A stretch of 16,286 nt of DNA from Candidatus Staskawiczbacteria bacterium (GCA_943357015.1 CALRFZ010000006.1:11030-27315); one strand, 5' to 3'. Counted from the stretch's first letter, positions 1-6,275 are shown. The notes: generated from the sequence alone by a model not told the origin. Numbers and translations: made by a program.

Positions 1-198
1 AAATTAAAAATTATTTTAATGCTTTTATTCTATCAAATTGTTAGATTAATTAAATATTGACTTATTTCTTATATGTTATTTAGTTACATTAAACCAACCT
101 AAAGCCCGATGAAAATATCGGGCTTTTTTTAATTTAAAAATTCAAGAATTATTTAAAAATTGGTTATTGGAAATTAGAAATTAACTTTTTAATCACAA
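1..198. other. AT-rich flank downstream of secY, no gene
   Basis: I see no coding frame here; stop codons are frequent in all frames of this very AT-rich stretch. It holds an intrinsic terminator hairpin (separate entry) and, at 158-183, a single arm resembling the GGAAATTGG-type palindrome found between tuf and rpsJ, without a clear partner arm. Weak promoter-like boxes can be drawn on either strand around 57-97, but none is convincing. The cluster appears to end after secY: adk, map, infA and rpsM, which follow secY in many bacteria, are not in the visible 198 nt. Confidence 0.6.
101..130 (+). terminator. Intrinsic terminator, best oriented for the plus strand
   Basis: A perfect 10-bp stem (AAAGCCCGAT at 101-110, ATCGGGCTTT at 117-126) encloses a 6-nt loop and runs into seven T residues (124-130) on the plus strand. 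On the minus strand the same stem is followed only by TTTAGG, so it would be weaker for the secY transcript unless it works in both directions. It may end a plus-strand transcript entering from the left, convergent with secY. Confidence 0.75.
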
Positions 199-1476
199 TT
201 AAAAAGTATCGTACTCTCTCATTTCCAATTGCGCGTTAATTTGACGCAAAGTATCTAATACCACACTCACAATAATCAAAAGAGATGTCCCGCCGATTAA
301 AAAAGTAAATCCTGTCACACCCGTAATACCAGATACGATATTTGGCAAAATAGCAATCAAACCCAAAGAAATTGCACCGGTAAATAAAACCCTGTTTAAA
401 ATATGTGCCAAATACTTGGTCGTAGATTCACCTGGCCTGACCCCAGGAATAAACCCGCCCATTTTTTGCAGATTTTCAGCAATGGTTTTAGGATCAAAAG
501 TCACAGCTGTATAAAAATAAGTAAAGACCACTACCAAAGCAAAATACAATACACCGTGCACCCATTGGTTATTAAAGAATGTCACAATATTAGTTGCCCA
601 AATACCCACAAAACCATTAACACCAGTTAAAAACCCAGCAATCATTCCGGGAAATAGCAAAATAGAAAGCGCGAAAATAATTGGAATTACTCCAGCGGGA
701 TTAACATTAAGAGGCAGATAGGTAGATTGACCACCATACATTTTAGACCCTCTAACTCGCTTAGCATAAGAAACAGGAATATTTCTTCTGGCTTCAGTAA
801 TTAACACTACGCCAGCAATAATTATAACCGATAAGACAAAAAATAAAATATATGAAGGTATTTGACTTGAATCCCAAGTCGCAAAAGTTTGAAAAATATT
901 AATTGGCATTCGCGCCACGATACCAGCAAAAATTAATAAAGAAACTCCATTACCTATACCTTGTTCAGTAATAATTTCTCCAATCCACATTAAAAACATC
1001 GCGCCAGCCATAATAGTTATAATTGAACTTACCATTACCATTGGCGACAAATTAGTGATAATTCCCTGTCTTGAAAATAGCGTCAACATACCATAACCCT
1101 CAAAACCAGCCAAAGGAATCGTTAAAAGTCTACCGTATTGATTAAATTTATGTCTACCAGCTTCACCTTCTTCTTTATACATTTTCTCCAAGACTGGAAA
1201 AATCATAGTCAAAAGCTGAAGAATAATAGTAGCAGTAATATATGGCCCAACCCCCAATAAAACAATAGAAAAATTACTCAAGGCTCCTCCTGAAAATAAA
1301 TTTAGCAAACCAAAAACTTGGTTTTGAGCAAAAAAGCTCCTTAAACTATCCAAGCCAATTCCGGGAATTGGAATATTAGCCGCAATCCTAAATACCACAA
1401 ACAAAAATACCACAAAAACAAATTTTTTCCGAAGATCTTTATTTTTAAAAAGAAAAGTTATTTTTTCGTACCACAT
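199..1476 (-). CDS. secY: Preprotein translocase subunit SecY
   Basis: SecY is the central pore of the Sec translocon in the cytoplasmic membrane, through which secreted and membrane proteins pass. The 425-residue product has about ten hydrophobic segments, beginning around residues 18-36 and 66-90 and ending near 388-410. It has the conserved N-terminal IPIPGI loop and the cytoplasmic loop containing FDPKTIAENLQK and GGFIPGVRPG (about residues 325-350). The C-terminal tail ends in a short cytoplasmic REYDTF. Length is normal for the family (about 430). It is the last gene of the cluster, as at the end of spc operons, and follows rplO after a palindromic spacer. There is no Shine-Dalgarno sequence before the ATG; the leader is AT-rich. 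Family assignment is secure. Confidence 0.98.
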   Translation of the reverse strand: MWYEKITFLFKNKDLRKKFVFVVFLFVVFRIAANIPIPGIGLDSLRSFFAQNQVFGLLNLFSGGALSNFSIVLLGVGPYITATIILQLLTMIFPVLEKMYKEEGEAGRHKFNQYGRLLTIPLAGFEGYGMLTLFSRQGIITNLSPMVMVSSIITIMAGAMFLMWIGEIITEQGIGNGVSLLIFAGIVARMPINIFQTFATWDSSQIPSYILFFVLSVIIIAGVVLITEARRNIPVSYAKRVRGSKMYGGQSTYLPLNVNPAGVIPIIFALSILLFPGMIAGFLTGVNGFVGIWATNIVTFFNNQWVHGVLYFALVVVFTYFYTAVTFDPKTIAENLQKMGGFIPGVRPGESTTKYLAHILNRVLFTGAISLGLIAILPNIVSGITGVTGFTFLIGGTSLLIIVSVVLDTLRQINAQLEMREYDTF

Positions 1477-1482
1477 TCACGT

Positions 1483-1569
1483 AATTTCTAATTTCAAATT
1501 TTTAATTTTTAAACAATTTTTAAATTTAAACTTTTAAATTGTTTTTAAATTTTGAATTTAGAATTTTAA
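1483..1569. repeat. Type A palindrome between rplO and secY
   Basis: An AT-only imperfect inverted repeat fills the junction. The left half contains TTTTTAAACAATTTTTAAA and the right half TTTTAAATTGTTTTTAAA, which are near reverse complements around a short centre near 1530. The AAACAATTT core is shared with the rpsE-rplR and tuf-leader copies. In RNA it would form an A-U hairpin between the rplO stop and the secY start. Confidence 0.6.
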
Positions 1570-1570
1570 A

Positions 1571-2002
1571 TTACCTAACTACTCCCCCGGCTTTTTCAAC
1601 CAAATCCTTGGCAGATTTTGAGATCTTGCAACTTTCTATGATAATTTTTTTGGTAATTTTACCATTGCCTAAAATTTTCACTTTTGGAGACTTACCTTTA
1701 AATTGACTGATAACACTTTTTACAACTAGTGTTTCAGGATTTACAACCTCGCCATCCTTAAAATTCTTTTCTATAACATCTAAATTAATCACCACAGTAT
1801 TATCTGCCAGCACAAAAGCTTTATACCCTTTTAATTTTGGGTAGCGTTTAATTAACTCCCTTATGATTGGAGCTAATTTTCGTCCAGCGCGAGCAGTTTG
1901 ACCCTTGCCTCCACGACCAGAATATGTCCCTTTTTTTCCTCCCCGACCCACAATCATTCTGTCTTTGGACTTGTGTTTTGGTTGTAATTGATGTATTTGC
2001 AT
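1571..2002 (-). CDS. rplO: 50S ribosomal protein L15 (uL15)
   Basis: L15 is a large-subunit protein that binds 23S rRNA and helps late assembly. The 143-residue product has the basic, glycine-rich N-terminus of the family (GRGGKKGTYSGRGGKGQTAR, residues 19-38), an extended rRNA-threading tail, followed by a globular C-terminal domain ending in KAGGVVR. Length is typical. Its ATG at 2002 is preceded by the start-abutting mini-palindrome AATTTCTTGCGAGAAATT of a type B element rather than by a Shine-Dalgarno sequence. In most bacteria rpmD lies just upstream of rplO; here only the palindrome separates rplO from rpsE. Confidence 0.97.
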   Translation of the reverse strand: MQIHQLQPKHKSKDRMIVGRGGKKGTYSGRGGKGQTARAGRKLAPIIRELIKRYPKLKGYKAFVLADNTVVINLDVIEKNFKDGEVVNPETLVVKSVISQFKGKSPKVKILGNGKITKKIIIESCKISKSAKDLVEKAGGVVR

Positions 2003-2099
2003 AATTTCTTGCGAGAAATTACCTACGAATTACGAATTTTTTCGAATTACGAATACTTTTCTGTTATTCGTAATTCGTCTAGATTCGTAATTCGTAAGA
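2003..2099. repeat. Type B palindrome between rpsE and rplO
   Basis: One of five copies of the CGAATTACGAAT-type element. Arms of 32 nt lie at 2024-2055 and 2065-2096, matching at about 28 of 32 positions around a 9-nt loop; each arm contains two ATTACGAAT units. A second small palindrome, AATTTCTTGCGAGAAATT (2003-2020), directly abuts the rplO start codon. The element occupies the site where rpmD would be expected. Confidence 0.9.
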
Positions 2100-2104
2100 T
2101 GATT

Positions 2105-2650
2105 TTATCTAGCTTTTAGCTTTCTTAACGCTTCCATTGTTGCGCGAGCATTATTTAATTTATTTTTTGATCCAGAAAGAATTTTTGAAGAAATGTTTTT
2201 AATCCCGGCCAATTCACAAATAGTTCGCACCGCTCCTCCTGCTACTAAACCTCTGCCCTTTTTTTGTGGTTTTAGTAAAATTACCGCTGGTCCCACTTTT
2301 GCCTCTACTTGATGTGGAATTGTTCCATCAACAATCACCACATTAATCATATTTTTTTTCGCGCGAGCAGTAGCTTTTTCTATGGCCTGTGACACGTCCT
2401 TTCCTTTATCAATTCCGATTCCTATCTTGCTTTTTTTATCCCCAGCTACCACCACAGCCCTAAAACTCATTCTTTTACCACCACCTGTAACTCTAGTCAC
2501 CCGAGCCAAATCTAACATTTTAGAATCAATACCATCATTTGCTTCTTGTTTTCTACCAAAGCCTCTTTTAGCTGGCCGAAAACCATCATTACTTTTATTA
2601 AAAGCTGGTCTTGCGTTATTGGTTATAGGTTGTTTAATTTCTTCTGCCAT
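2105..2650 (-). CDS. rpsE: 30S ribosomal protein S5 (uS5)
   Basis: S5 sits on the solvent side of the small subunit near the mRNA entry and decoding region and contributes to translational accuracy. The 181-residue product has a poorly conserved, charged N-terminal tail (about residues 1-44), the double-stranded-RNA-binding-like S5 N-domain (TRVTGGGKRMSFRAVVVAGD, about 53-72), and the C-terminal domain with GRGLVAGGAVRTICELAGI and a final NARATMEALRKL. Length is slightly above E. coli S5 because of the tail. It lies between rplR and rplO as in spc operons. No Shine-Dalgarno sequence precedes the ATG. Confidence 0.98.
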   Translation of the reverse strand: MAEEIKQPITNNARPAFNKSNDGFRPAKRGFGRKQEANDGIDSKMLDLARVTRVTGGGKRMSFRAVVVAGDKKSKIGIGIDKGKDVSQAIEKATARAKKNMINVVIVDGTIPHQVEAKVGPAVILLKPQKKGRGLVAGGAVRTICELAGIKNISSKILSGSKNKLNNARATMEALRKLKAR

Positions 2651-2655
2651 ATTTC

Positions 2656-2756
2656 GAATTTAAAATTTAAAATAAAAAATTTAAAAACAATGCTAAATTT
2701 CAAATTTTAAATTAGTACTTTTAAATTGTTTTTAAATTTTAAATTTGTTATTTAGA
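2656..2756. repeat. Type A palindrome between rplR and rpsE
   Basis: A perfect 16-bp inverted repeat (AAAATTTAAAAACAAT at 2676-2691 with its complement at 2725-2740) sits inside a longer AT-rich palindrome. The sequence is closely related along most of its length to the element in the tuf leader (13412-13529), including a shared CTTTTAAATTGTTTTT block, so the two look like copies of one element. The right end reaches the rplR stop codon. Confidence 0.85.
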
Positions 2757-3099
2757 ATTTAAGTCCTCCCTCTCTTGCTCCTTCAGCCACGGCTTTAATT
2801 CTACCATGGTACACATTTCCACCACGATCAAAAACTACCTTTTCAATTTTCTTATCCAAGGCCATTTTGGCAATCAATTTTCCAATCTCCATTGAACGAC
2901 TCACTTTATTACCTTTACCGCTTTTCATTTTAACATCTGAAGCCTGAACCAAAACTTTAGCATTATCATCATCAATTAATTGAGCGTAAATGTAATTTGA
3001 AGATCGAAAAACCGACAACCTTGGCCTTTCGCTAGTGCCAGACATCGTTGATCTGATTTTTTTATGAATTCTCGCTCTTTTTAATTGTTTTCTAAGCAT
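2752..3099 (-). CDS. rplR: 50S ribosomal protein L18 (uL18)
   Basis: L18 binds 5S rRNA with L5 and brings it into the central protuberance of the large subunit. The 115-residue product has a basic N-terminus (MLRKQLKRARIHKKIR), the conserved RPRLSVFRSSNYIYAQLIDD strand-rich core (26-45), and the C-terminal FDRGGNVYHGRIKAVAEGAREGG block (about 92-114) typical of L18. Length is normal. It lies between rplF and rpsE, each junction filled by a palindrome of a different family (type C upstream, type A downstream). No Shine-Dalgarno sequence is present before the ATG. Confidence 0.98.
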   Translation of the reverse strand: MLRKQLKRARIHKKIRSTMSGTSERPRLSVFRSSNYIYAQLIDDDNAKVLVQASDVKMKSGKGNKVSRSMEIGKLIAKMALDKKIEKVVFDRGGNVYHGRIKAVAEGAREGGLKF

Positions 3100-3106
3100 A
3101 ATACTA

Positions 3107-3169
3107 GTCGGTAGTTTGTAGTTTGTAGTTGGTAGATACTCTACTTACTACGCGCTATTCACTACTCAC
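3107..3169. repeat. Type C palindrome between rplF and rplR
   Basis: The arms at 3107-3136 and 3140-3169 are built of GTAGTTTG / ACTACTCAC near-repeats and match at about 21 of 30 positions around a 3-nt loop. It is the same family as 6293-6354 and 8714-8792. It starts a few nucleotides upstream of the rplR start codon and its other end touches the rplF stop codon. Confidence 0.8.
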
Positions 3170-3170
3170 T

Positions 3171-3722
3171 TTATTTCTTCGTCGCCACCACCTTCTTACC
3201 CTCTTTTCTTCTAATCTTCTCACCTTGATATTTAATACCCTTTCCTTTATAAGGTTCGGCTTTCTTTGTAGCTCTAATTTGAGCGGCAATTTGCCCAACA
3301 GCTTCCTTGCTTATTCCGGATACAGTTACTAAGTTTTTTTCTACCAAAAAATTAATTCCCTCTGGTTTTTTAATTTTTACCTGATTAACAAAGCCCAAAT
3401 TCATCACCAACTCATCTCCTGTCACCACAGCTTTAAATCCCACGCCTTCAATTTCTAATTTTTTTTCAAAGCCTTTACTTACCCCTGTAACCATATTAGC
3501 AATCAAGGCTCTGTATAGTCCCCACATTGCGCCACTTTTTCCTGAAGCAGTTTCTTTTTTAGTTGAAACCAAAATCTTGCCATCTTTAATATCAACCACA
3601 ATTTCCCGAGAAATTTCTAGCTTCAATTCTCCTTTTATCCCCACAACTTTAAAAACACCACCATCCATTGTTGCGGTTACCCCTACTGGAATTTCGATTA
3701 ATTTTTTACCAATTCTTGACAT
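3171..3722 (-). CDS. rplF: 50S ribosomal protein L6 (uL6)
   Basis: L6 binds 23S rRNA near the GTPase-associated region and the sarcin-ricin loop where elongation factors dock. The 183-residue product begins MSRIGKKLIEIPVGV, the diagnostic N-terminus, has two repeated L6 folds (about 1-80 and 82-170), and carries the signature PEPYKGKGI-like motif as AEPYKGKGIKYQGEKIRRKEG (154-174). Length is normal. The junction with rpsH has no palindrome; instead a good promoter lies 26-54 nt upstream of the ATG, so L6 and downstream genes may also be transcribed from an internal start. There is no Shine-Dalgarno sequence. Confidence 0.98.
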   Translation of the reverse strand: MSRIGKKLIEIPVGVTATMDGGVFKVVGIKGELKLEISREIVVDIKDGKILVSTKKETASGKSGAMWGLYRALIANMVTGVSKGFEKKLEIEGVGFKAVVTGDELVMNLGFVNQVKIKKPEGINFLVEKNLVTVSGISKEAVGQIAAQIRATKKAEPYKGKGIKYQGEKIRRKEGKKVVATKK

Positions 3723-3747
3723 TTTATTGACTAATTAAAGATTTTTA

Positions 3748-3776
3748 ATTGTAATATATTTAACAGATTTTTACAA
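3748..3776 (-). promoter_or_regulatory. Internal sigma70-like promoter for rplF
   Basis: Read on the minus strand: a -35 box TTGTAA (3771-3776), a 17-nt spacer and a -10 box TACAAT (3748-3753). Transcription would start near 3741, giving a leader of about 18 nt before the rplF ATG. Just upstream is a 6-bp hairpin (AAGCTA/TAGCTT, 3775-3789) with no T-run, so it is not an obvious terminator. Box match and spacing are good; activity is inferred. Confidence 0.6.
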
Positions 3777-3798
3777 GCTATTTTAGCTTTTATACTAA

Positions 3799-4188
3799 CT
3801 ACCAAACCTCAAGCATCACTTCCCCGCCCAATCTGGCTTTTCTAGCCTGATTATTGGTCATTAAGCCTTTTGGCGTAGAAATAATAGAAATTCCAAATCC
3901 ACCCCTAACCTTCTTAATTTCAGTGTTTTTAACATAAATTCTTTGACCGGGTTTTGATACTCGTTTTGCCCCTTCAATAGCCGGAATTCCATTGTCATAT
4001 TTTAAAACAATCTTCATAACCTTGCTTTTATCCTTAGCAATCTTTTTGACATCAGACACAAATCCTTCTTGTTGCAAAATCAACCCGATCTGGTTTTTTA
4101 GCTTTGAGAAGGGCAACAAAACCTCTGGTTTTGCAACCGCCTCAGCGTTTCTAATTTGATTTAGCATGTCTGTGATTGGATCTGTCAT
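3799..4188 (-). CDS. rpsH: 30S ribosomal protein S8 (uS8)
   Basis: S8 is a primary 16S rRNA-binding protein of the small-subunit platform; in enterobacteria it also represses its own spc operon. The 129-residue product starts MTDPITDMLNQIRNA, matching the family N-terminus, and ends with the conserved GGFGISIISTPKGLMTNNQARKARLGGEVMLEVW block, in which STPKGLMT and the closing GGE are typical. Length is normal. Downstream, after 76 nt, lies rplF with its own promoter. There is no Shine-Dalgarno sequence; an AT-rich palindrome lies between it and rpsN. Stop codon is TAG. Confidence 0.98.
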   Translation of the reverse strand: MTDPITDMLNQIRNAEAVAKPEVLLPFSKLKNQIGLILQQEGFVSDVKKIAKDKSKVMKIVLKYDNGIPAIEGAKRVSKPGQRIYVKNTEIKKVRGGFGISIISTPKGLMTNNQARKARLGGEVMLEVW

Positions 4189-4193
4189 AGCGA

Positions 4194-4260
4194 ATTTTAA
4201 ATTTGAAATTTGAAATTTGAATTCAATATTTCAATGATTAAATATTTAAATTTTAAATTA
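4194..4260. repeat. Short AAATTT-type palindrome between rpsN and rpsH
   Basis: The junction consists of GAAATTT near-repeats on the left (AATTTTAAATTTGAAATTTG from 4196) and TTTAAATTTTAAATT on the right, partly complementary. It resembles a reduced version of the large element at 9627-9765. The right end supplies the rpsN stop codon. Low complexity makes exact arm boundaries uncertain. Confidence 0.5.
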
Positions 4261-4443
4261 CCAACTTGATTTTGTGACTCCCGGAATCTCGCCCTTATTG
4301 GCTAATTCCCTGAAGCATATTCTGCAAAGTCCAAACTTTCTCATAAAACCATGCCTTCTGCCACACTTAAAACAGCGCCTTTGGAGACGAGAAGAAAACT
4401 TTGGTTTCATTTTTGCTTTTGCTTCTTGTGATGTCTTAGCCAT
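4258..4443 (-). CDS. rpsN: 30S ribosomal protein S14, zinc-binding type (uS14)
   Basis: S14 is a small-subunit head protein next to the decoding A-site helices. The 61-residue product is the short zinc-ribbon form, with two CXXC pairs at C24/C27 (CFKC) and C40/C43 (CRIC) expected to bind one zinc ion, and the conserved C-terminal GEIPGVTKSSW. It has the usual length of the zinc form (about 61) rather than the roughly 100 residues of the zinc-free form. The 36-nt gap to rplE is AT-rich without a palindrome or Shine-Dalgarno sequence. Confidence 0.98.
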   Translation of the reverse strand: MAKTSQEAKAKMKPKFSSRLQRRCFKCGRRHGFMRKFGLCRICFRELANKGEIPGVTKSSW

Positions 4444-4479
4444 AACTTTTAATTCGTTATATGTTTTAAGTTTTGTATT

Positions 4480-5052
4480 TTATTTGCCTGAAACTTTAAC
4501 CTTTAATGGTAATCCCAATAATCTGAATAATTCCTCCCCTTCTTCTTTATTTTTAGCATTAGTGGAAATTGTGACTTCTAGTCCAAAAATCATTTTCTCT
4601 TTTTCAATAAAAATTTCTGGAAAAGAAATGTGTTCACGAAACCCGATATTCATATTTCCACGTTGATCAATTGAGTTTGGGTTTAATCCTTGAAAATCTC
4701 GCGATCTTGGCAGTGACAAATAAATAAATCTTTCTAGAAAATCCCACATTTTTTGCTTACGCAATGTTACCATCGCTGCAATTTCAAGTCCTTCTCGCAA
4801 TTTAAATCCAGCAATTGACTTTTTTGATTTAACTAATTTTGGTCTTTGTCCGGCAATTAATGCCAAGTCAGCTAAAATAAAATTCTGGACTTTTTCCCTC
4901 TCACCCGAAGTTTTTGAAACTGTATTCTTACCAAAGGAACTATTTAAAGTAACTTTAGTAATTCGTGGCACAGCCATAGGATTTTTATATCCAAAGCGTT
5001 TTTGCAGGGCTGGAATTATCTCTTTATTATATTTTTTTTGTAGCTTTTCCAT
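4480..5052 (-). CDS. rplE: 50S ribosomal protein L5 (uL5)
   Basis: L5 binds 5S rRNA together with L18 and contacts the P-site tRNA from the central protuberance. I place the start at ATG 5050-5052, giving 190 residues beginning MEKLQKKYNKEIIPALQKRF. An upstream in-frame ATG at 5103 would add 17 residues, but those codons lie wholly within a type B palindrome whose sister copies abut the start codons of rplO and rplN in the same way, and L5 proteins are normally near 180 residues. Family signatures include PRITKVTLN, AGQRPKLVKSKKSIAGFKLREG and the C-terminal GLEVTISTNAKNKEEGEELFRLLGLP. No Shine-Dalgarno sequence is present. Confidence 0.96.
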   Translation of the reverse strand: MEKLQKKYNKEIIPALQKRFGYKNPMAVPRITKVTLNSSFGKNTVSKTSGEREKVQNFILADLALIAGQRPKLVKSKKSIAGFKLREGLEIAAMVTLRKQKMWDFLERFIYLSLPRSRDFQGLNPNSIDQRGNMNIGFREHISFPEIFIEKEKMIFGLEVTISTNAKNKEEGEELFRLLGLPLKVKVSGK

Positions 5053-5144
5053 AATTTCTTTCGAGAAATTTCTTACAAATTGCGAATTGGTGCGATTTAC
5101 CAATATTTTTTATTCGTAATTCGCTTAAATTCGTAATTCGTAAG
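5053..5144. repeat. Type B palindrome between rplX and rplE (one arm decayed)
   Basis: The right arm (5111-5142) is a standard copy of the TATTCGTAATTCG...AATTCGTAATTCGTA arm, while the left arm (5074-5105) has several substitutions relative to the other four copies. The start-abutting mini-palindrome is present as AATTTCTTTCGAGAAATT (5053-5070), directly against the proposed rplE ATG. The arm substitutions happen to open a short extension of the rplE frame. Confidence 0.85.
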
Positions 5145-5150
5145 AATACT

Positions 5151-5480
5151 CTATACTTGCGATTGACACTTCTTACAAATTCTAAACTTTTTACTTGTCC
5201 TGAGCGGATTCGAAGGATCCTTTTCAATTCTATATCCTACTCTGGTCGCCTTGGCGCATTTTGGACAAATAAATTTCACATTAGAAGCATTAATTGGCGC
5301 AGACACAGAAACTAACTGACCCTTTTCTCCTTCTTTTTTTGGCTTAACGTGCTTCTTTTTTAAATTTATTCCATCAACCAAAATCATTCTCTCTTTTACA
5401 AGGGATTTTAAAATCTTAGCAGTTCTGCCTTTATCCTTACCTGAAATTATTAACACTGTATCGCCTTTCTTCAATTTCAT
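5151..5480 (-). CDS. rplX: 50S ribosomal protein L24 (uL24) with zinc ribbon and 8-residue insert
   Basis: L24 starts large-subunit assembly by binding the 5' domain of 23S rRNA. The 109-residue product has an N-terminal KOW motif (KKGDTVLIISGKDKGRTAKI, 4-23), the GINLKKKHVKP segment, and a C-terminal zinc ribbon with C72/C75 (CPKC) and C102/C105 (CKKC). Zinc-ribbon L24 occurs in many bacteria outside the Proteobacteria. Residues 89-96 (PSNPLRTS) look like an insertion in the loop between the two CXXC pairs: they are encoded by a 24-nt block (5193-5216) that resembles a dispersed bacterial repeat, and removing them leaves a normal VGYRIEKD-KKFRICKKC junction. Stop codon is TAG. Confidence 0.96.
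   Translation of the reverse strand: MKLKKGDTVLIISGKDKGRTAKILKSLVKERMILVDGINLKKKHVKPKKEGEKGQLVSVSAPINASNVKFICPKCAKATRVGYRIEKDPSNPLRTSKKFRICKKCQSQV
5193..5216 (-). repeat. 24-nt repeat-like insertion inside rplX
   Basis: Read on the minus strand this block starts CCTTCGAATCCGCTC and ends AGGACAAGT. It is exactly eight codons (89-96 of L24) and preserves the frame. From memory it matches, with a single difference, a motif of the form CCTTCGACTCCGCTC plus AGGACAAG that I associate with dispersed repeats in many bacterial genomes. It falls in the loop of the zinc ribbon, where an insertion would be tolerated. Identity with that repeat is recalled, not searched. Confidence 0.6.
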
Positions 5481-5485
5481 ATTTG

Positions 5486-5566
5486 AAATTTCTTACGAAT
5501 TACGAATTTTTTCGAATTACGAATACTTTCTGTTATTCGTAATTCGCTCAAATTCGTAATTCGTAA
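5486..5566. repeat. Type B palindrome between rplN and rplX
   Basis: The arms at 5494-5525 and 5534-5565 match at about 29 of 32 positions, with the only break at the centre of the arm, around an 8-nt loop. Next to the rplX start the mini-palindrome is reduced to AATTTGAAATT-like sequence (5480-5490). The sequence is nearly identical to the copy at 5941-6036. Confidence 0.9.
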
Positions 5567-5569
5567 AGA

Positions 5570-5938
5570 TTATAGTAATTCTGTTGCCATCATTGCAATC
5601 TTATCAAAACCTTTATCTTTTACTTCTTTGGCCGCTGGACCAAATACTCTTCCTCCTTTTGGTAATTTTCCATCACCTAAAATAACCACCGCATTGTCAT
5701 CAAATCGCACATACGATCCATCCGCTCTTTTATACTCTTTTCTTTGTCTAATAATTACCGCCTTTACCACTTCGTGTTTTTTAATCAACTTTCGTGGTTC
5801 AGCTTTTTTAACTGTTCCAACAATAATATCTCCCAATTGAGCATATCTTTTGCGAGTTCCACCAGGCACACCAATACATTGAAGGATTTTGGCCCCGCTA
5901 TTATCGGCAACTTTTAACATTGATCTTGGCTGAATCAT
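5570..5938 (-). CDS. rplN: 50S ribosomal protein L14 (uL14)
   Basis: L14 lies at the subunit interface and forms an intersubunit bridge with 16S rRNA. The 122-residue product starts MIQPRSMLKVADNSGAK, the diagnostic N-terminus, and contains the conserved IIVGTVKKAEP, VKAVIIRQRKEYKRADGSYVRFDDNAVV and the closing GTRIFGPVARE-like GGRVFGPAAKEV (about 98-109). Length matches the family exactly (122). It is flanked on both sides by type B palindromes; the start lies 2 nt from the mini-palindrome at 5941-5958. There is no Shine-Dalgarno sequence. Confidence 0.98.
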   Translation of the reverse strand: MIQPRSMLKVADNSGAKILQCIGVPGGTRKRYAQLGDIIVGTVKKAEPRKLIKKHEVVKAVIIRQRKEYKRADGSYVRFDDNAVVILGDGKLPKGGRVFGPAAKEVKDKGFDKIAMMATELL

Positions 5939-5940
5939 AT

Positions 5941-6036
5941 AATTTCTTGCGAGAAATTTCCTACGAATTACGAATTTTTTCGAATTACGAATACTTTTCT
6001 GTTATTCGTAATTCGCTCAAATTCGTAATTCGTAAG
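5941..6036. repeat. Type B palindrome between rpsQ and rplN (reference copy)
   Basis: The clearest copy of the family. The arms at 5962-5993 and 6003-6034 match at 29 of 32 positions, the mismatch being a 3-nt internal bulge midway, around a 9-nt loop. Each arm consists of two CGAATTACGAAT-like units. The mini-palindrome AATTTCTTGCGAGAAATT (5941-5958) precedes the arms and lies 2 nt from the rplN ATG. In the mRNA this would form a long stable hairpin between the rpsQ stop and the rplN start. Confidence 0.92.
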
Positions 6037-6041
6037 ACAAT

Positions 6042-6275
6042 CTATATCTTTTTAATTACTCTAAAATGTTTATCTTTTGAAATCGGGGCAGTTTCTTCTA
6101 TTACAACATTATCTCCAACTTTATATTCCTTATTTTCATCATGCGCTTTATATTTTTTGTGGATTTTATATCGGCGCTTATACTTTGGATGTTCTTTGAC
6201 ACTTTCAACACTAACCACAACGGTTTTTTGCATCTTATCGGAAACCACTATTCCTTGTAATTTTTTCTTTGCCAT
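6042..6275 (-). CDS. rpsQ: 30S ribosomal protein S17 (uS17)
   Basis: S17 is a primary 16S rRNA-binding protein needed early in small-subunit assembly. The 77-residue OB-fold product has the family signatures LQGIVVSDKMQKTVVVSVE (residues 6-24), HPKYKRRYKIHKKYKAHDE (29-47) and the closing GDNVVIEETAPISKDKHFRV (54-73). Length is close to the usual 80-90 and the start gives the expected N-terminus. It lies between rpmC and rplN with a type C palindrome before it and a type B palindrome after it. Stop codon is TAG. Confidence 0.98.
   Translation of the reverse strand: MAKKKLQGIVVSDKMQKTVVVSVESVKEHPKYKRRYKIHKKYKAHDENKEYKVGDNVVIEETAPISKDKHFRVIKKI

Noticed and set aside
57..97. Possible promoter downstream of secY (TTGACT...TAGTTA on plus, TTGGTT...TATAAG on minus)
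   Set aside because: Weak -10 matches in very AT-rich DNA; on the plus strand it would lead directly into the terminator at 101-130.
403..630. Plus-strand open frame inside secY
   Set aside because: Shadow of secY on the opposite strand; no start signal and no recognisable protein. The same applies to the other plus-strand frames overlapping ribosomal genes, tuf and rplB.
3775..3789. AAGCTA/TAGCTT hairpin after rpsH as a terminator
   Set aside because: Short stem with no T-run on either strand; it overlaps the -35 box of the rplF promoter instead.
5027..5227. Minus-strand frame overlapping the rplX 3' end and rplE start
   Set aside because: It translates the rplX insertion and the type B palindrome in another frame; its protein is explained by those repeats.
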